NCBI GenBank assembly: GCA_003552425.1
Contig: PUMC01000095.1
Span: forward strand, 1 to 13,999
DNA from: Candidatus Acetothermia bacterium
Lineage (GTDB): Bacteria > Bipolaricaulota > Bipolaricaulia > Bipolaricaulales > Bipolaricaulaceae
DNA: 13,999 nucleotides
Direction: 5' to 3'
The position numbers and the translations under genes were made by a program. Of this stretch, positions 10,999 to 13,999 are shown in pieces. The notes beneath the pieces were generated by a model. The model did not search any database and was not told the origin of the DNA. It saw only the letters and a list, made by a program, of their open reading frames with translations. Positions within the stretch are counted from its first letter, which is position 1. Each line of letters begins with the position of its first letter.

Positions 10999-13206
10999 CT
11001 ACGGCAGCTGCTCCATGTAACCCCGCAGAACCTCGCGCGCTTCACGGAGATAGTTATAGTCATCCAGCATACGCGTGTACTGGTCCCTGGTTACACGCTC
11101 GCCCAACCGTGCCTCGAGCGCATCGATCCGATCCTCCACAAGCTCCAGGGCAGCTTCGTACCGATCTCGAGCCTCGAAGAGATCGCCCTTGCCCCGCGCC
11201 ACATCCCCCAGGAGAATCCACGCCCGCTCGTTGTGCGGCTCGATCGCCACGAGTTCGCGGAGTTGCTCCTCGGCAGCATCGTGGTTCCCGGCGCGAAGCT
11301 CCAGCACGGCCAGAAGGTATCGGGCATGGGACTCCGCTTGTCGAGGCGGTCGTGTCGCCAACACCTCCTCAAGCAACCGACGGGCCTCCGCATCCTCCCC
11401 CAACTGCGCCTGCACCGAGGCCAGGTTCACGTACAAGGGTTCGATGACATAACGGTCGAAACACCGGGTGAACGTGTCGCGTGCCTGTTCGAGCTCCCCT
11501 GCGCGCAGCTGCGCCATACCCATCCAGTAGAGACTGACCCGGGGGAAGAAGTCGAGCTCGACAGCGCGACCCAGGAGTTCGTGCGCCCGCTCCACATTGC
11601 CCGCGTTGAGCTCGTTCCTGCCCTGGAAGAGGTAGCGGTCGGCCATGAGATCGCGAAGGGCGATCACGGACACGCTGGTTCCCAGCAGCGCCACCGCCAA
11701 CACAACCGCAACCAAGGCCTTGCCACGGAGTACAACCTTCCAGGCTCCCCAGGGCCCGTAGCGCGGGGAGAACGCTAAGCCTAGAAGGGCAACAAAGGCG
11801 AGGCTTGAAGCGGGCAACCGCCATGGGAACGTCACCACGGCGTGAACGAGCGTGACGATCACCCCACCGCCAAGCAAGATCAGTTCCAAACGGCGCTCCG
11901 GATCTTCCTGTCCCACAATCCGCCGCAGCCCAAACCACGCAATGCCCCCCAGCCCGGCTAGCATCACGAGGAAGCCCACGGTCCCAAGCTCCGCGGCCAC
12001 CTGTACATATTCGTTGTGCGCCTGAGCCGCAGGAGGAATGGGGAAGTCGTACCCCGCTCCCCTAGGGCTTTCTAGAAACACCGCCTTGTAGGGGACGAAG
12101 TCGACTTTGTACGCCCCAAGACCGATCCCGAAGGCGGGTTGCTCACGCCACATCTCGTAACCCACCCACCAATCGTAGGCGCGCACAGCCCCGGACTGCC
12201 GCGCCCACAAGTCACGCACCCCGGCGATGGGCGTGGTTACCGGGATCATCAGGATCAGGGTCACCAGCACCACGCACACCGTGGGGATCCATACCCACCG
12301 GTGCCGCCTGAGCGTCGTCGCCCAACCCCAGACCACACCACAGCCCAGCAGGAGCACCAGCCCGTGCACGAGCCAGCTCCATCCTCCCACGAGGCCCAAC
12401 GCAAGGAGGGCCGTCACCACGGCAATCAGCCACCACAGCCACCGTCCCACACGCGCTGGCCACAAGCCCAGAGAGAGCGCCACGAAGGCTGTGGCAACCG
12501 CCATCCCCAACCGCACACCGACCTGACGGGTGAGCAGCATGATCGCCAACACGAACCCACCCGCACCGAGAGCAAGCGCCTGCCACCACGGCCGGCGCAG
12601 ACGGAGCACGAGTACAGCAGTTGGCAGTACGAGGTAGGACAGAAAACCGGCCAAGAACTGCCGGTTGCCCATGGAGGAGATCATCGCTCCCAAGCCCGTG
12701 CCCGGTCCGCCGGGCATCGACCCCGTGTACTGCAGGAGTCCGTAAAGCCCGGTGATCACCCCCCCGGCAAGCAGCGAACCGAGCAACACCACAACATCAC
12801 GATCCACCCGAACAGTGTTCACGACGAGAAGGTAGATCACCCCGAAGTACAGCAGCACTGCTGTTGACTGTAGCACCAGACCCGCCGCGGCCCCCCCGGT
12901 GAGCGAAAGTAAGGACACGCAGAGCATCGCTGGGATGACCGGGAACAGCCATGTCAGCTCGATCTCCCACTTCTTGCGGACCAGAGCTTCCACACCCCAC
13001 AGGAACACAAGCACCGACACGTACACCAACGTGTATACGGTCTTCGTGTACCCGTACTCCGTATTGCCCGGCAGGAAGAAGACAGGCATCGACAGAAGGA
13101 AGAAGGCCAAACACCACAGGCGGATTGAGGTTAGGATCGGCGCAACATCTCTGCCTTTTCGGCGATCCCGAGGGCGCACACGGGTGGACTTCCCCTTCTT
13201 CCCCAT
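10999..13206 (-). CDS. O-antigen ligase/polymerase (Wzy_C-like) with C-terminal TPR domain
   Basis: This is a polytopic membrane protein of the O-antigen ligase/polymerase superfamily, whose members transfer or join polysaccharide or lipid-linked glycans outside the cytoplasmic membrane. From ATG 13206 it is 735 residues: a Lys/Arg-rich N-terminus (1-20), about a dozen hydrophobic segments (about 26-515), GNRQFLAG (180-187), the catalytic-loop pattern FGIGLGAYKVDF (359-370) with AHNEYVQVAAELGTVGF (396-412), then TPR-like helical repeats (about 523-690) and a helical tail. An in-frame ATG at 13287 lies inside the upstream gene and is less likely. It follows that gene by 10 nt, so the two probably share a transcript. 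The SD is weak. The ligase-versus-polymerase role and the substrate cannot be told. It ends with TAG. Confidence 0.85.
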   Translation of the reverse strand: MGKKGKSTRVRPRDRRKGRDVAPILTSIRLWCLAFFLLSMPVFFLPGNTEYGYTKTVYTLVYVSVLVFLWGVEALVRKKWEIELTWLFPVIPAMLCVSLLSLTGGAAAGLVLQSTAVLLYFGVIYLLVVNTVRVDRDVVVLLGSLLAGGVITGLYGLLQYTGSMPGGPGTGLGAMISSMGNRQFLAGFLSYLVLPTAVLVLRLRRPWWQALALGAGGFVLAIMLLTRQVGVRLGMAVATAFVALSLGLWPARVGRWLWWLIAVVTALLALGLVGGWSWLVHGLVLLLGCGVVWGWATTLRRHRWVWIPTVCVVLVTLILMIPVTTPIAGVRDLWARQSGAVRAYDWWVGYEMWREQPAFGIGLGAYKVDFVPYKAVFLESPRGAGYDFPIPPAAQAHNEYVQVAAELGTVGFLVMLAGLGGIAWFGLRRIVGQEDPERRLELILLGGGVIVTLVHAVVTFPWRLPASSLAFVALLGLAFSPRYGPWGAWKVVLRGKALVAVVLAVALLGTSVSVIALRDLMADRYLFQGRNELNAGNVERAHELLGRAVELDFFPRVSLYWMGMAQLRAGELEQARDTFTRCFDRYVIEPLYVNLASVQAQLGEDAEARRLLEEVLATRPPRQAESHARYLLAVLELRAGNHDAAEEQLRELVAIEPHNERAWILLGDVARGKGDLFEARDRYEAALELVEDRIDALEARLGERVTRDQYTRMLDDYNYLREAREVLRGYMEQLP

Positions 13207-13216
13207 GATCCGAAGT

Positions 13217-13999
13217 TTAGGGCTTGGCCGCAGGCGACCGCAAGCCCGCGAGAAGCTCCTGCAGCCCTTCCCATCCCCCCAGGACACCCAACAAAGGCAG
13301 TAACGTCATCCACAAGGACGGCCTGCCCCTAAGCTCCCTGAGAAGCACTGACGGCCGGTCGATGTCGCTCTCTTGGGCCAGGAACGAAGCCAGGCGCGGA
13401 TTGCGCAGGGAAACCAATGCCCGCGCCAACGCATCCTCCTCGATGGACTCCAGCAAGGCCCGTGCCCTGAGTCCAAACGCGATCTCGTCCCCGAACGCCT
13501 CGCGCCAACGCGCATCGTAACGTGTGAGTTGTCGGGGGCCTCCGGCGGCCGCTTCCCCTGCAAAGCGCGCGCATGCCGCTCCGTAGTAGAGCCCCCCTCC
13601 AGAGAGCGGCTTCACCTGCCCCGCAGCGTCACCCACCAGCGCCACCTCGTCCCGCACACACGCCGACGGCATCCCGAATGGGATCATGCCCGCTGTCCGG
13701 ACCAGCACCTCCGCCCTCGGAAAGCGCTCTTCAAGAAGGCGACGGAGCACAGCACCGCCCTCGCGCCCCCGCTCCGAGACAAGGCCGATGTGCAACCGCC
13801 CGTCACCCGCCGGAAGTGACCAGCCAAAGCACCCTCGGCCCAACGCGCCACCCAGGAACACGTCGACCCGATCCTGCGGGGCGTCGGCAGCCACAGTAGC
13901 CTGAAACCCGATCACCATTCGTGGCGATCCCGGCAACCCCGCCCAGCGCGCAACGTCGCTTGACGGACCGTCGGCACCCACCACCACACGAGGATACAG
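13217..13999 (-). CDS. Geranylgeranyl reductase family FAD-dependent oxidoreductase, C-terminal part (cut by window edge)
   Basis: 260 codons are visible and the frame is open at the right edge, so the N-terminal FAD-binding GxGxxG lies outside. The edge reads LYPRVVVGADGPSSDVARWA: VVVGADGPSS is the GADG motif of this flavoprotein superfamily. Further on is VGDAAGQVKPLSGGGLYYGA, the second FAD/substrate motif as found in geranylgeranyl reductases. Such enzymes saturate isoprenoid double bonds in chlorophyll side chains, archaeal-type lipids, menaquinone or polyprenols. Which of these applies cannot be read from the sequence, and other group members (halogenase- or hydroxylase-like monooxygenases) are not fully excluded. 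A GTG at 13987 is an internal Val codon, not the start. The TAA at 13219-13217 is 10 nt before the O-antigen ligase start. Confidence 0.8.
   Translation of the reverse strand: MYPRVVVGADGPSSDVARWAGLPGSPRMVIGFQATVAADAPQDRVDVFLGGALGRGCFGWSLPAGDGRLHIGLVSERGREGGAVLRRLLEERFPRAEVLVRTAGMIPFGMPSACVRDEVALVGDAAGQVKPLSGGGLYYGAACARFAGEAAAGGPRQLTRYDARWREAFGDEIAFGLRARALLESIEEDALARALVSLRNPRLASFLAQESDIDRPSVLLRELRGRPSLWMTLLPLLGVLGGWEGLQELLAGLRSPAAKP

Noticed and set aside
13985..13987. GTG at 13987 as start of the reductase gene
   Set aside because: The frame stays open to the window edge, and this Val lies within the VVVGADG motif, which is internal in the family.

Overview
The window is bacterial, GC-rich and densely packed with housekeeping genes. 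Three things point that way: genes overlap by 1-4 nt or sit a few nt apart, start sites carry clear Shine-Dalgarno (SD) sequences and sigma70-type promoters, and the heat-shock operon carries a CIRCE/HrcA operator. DnaK lacks the roughly 20-residue N-terminal-quadrant insert found in proteobacterial DnaK, and the hrcA-grpE-dnaK-dnaJ order is the HrcA-type order. Together these suggest a non-proteobacterial lineage (Firmicutes/Thermotogae-like or a GC-rich candidate phylum such as Bipolaricaulota). I cannot assign the organism from sequence alone. I see no mobile elements, CRISPR arrays, tRNAs or rRNAs.

Layout. (1) 1-595, minus: the N-terminal third of CTP synthase (pyrG), cut by the left window edge. 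(2) 596-679: a compact divergent promoter region in which the pyrG and secG -10 hexamers overlap. (3) 680-3547, plus: a four-gene run of secG, two oligopeptide-type ABC ATPases (oppD, oppF) without permeases or binding protein, and the house-cleaning nucleotidase rdgB. (4) 3544-8068, minus: hrcA-grpE-dnaK-dnaJ, driven by a sigma70-like promoter with a 27-bp CIRCE operator abutting the hrcA start. (5) 8154-10934, minus: secA, with a promoter so close to its ATG that the mRNA should be leaderless or nearly so. (6) 10999-13206, minus: an O-antigen-ligase/polymerase membrane protein with C-terminal TPRs. (7) 13217-13999, minus: the C-terminal part of a geranylgeranyl-reductase-family flavoprotein, cut by the right window edge.

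How they work together: hrcA represses its own operon through CIRCE. DnaK, DnaJ and GrpE form the Hsp70 folding cycle. SecA and SecG are parts of the Sec export machine, encoded on opposite strands about 7 kb apart.

The most striking observation is in grpE. The frame is interrupted by a single in-frame amber codon (codon 76, 6804-6806), yet the downstream 107 codons stay open in the same frame and encode a well-conserved GrpE C-terminal domain. The same window ends three other genes (rdgB, secA and the O-antigen ligase) with TAG, so wholesale TAG reassignment is unlikely. A sequence error, a recent nonsense mutation, or local readthrough/suppression remain possible.
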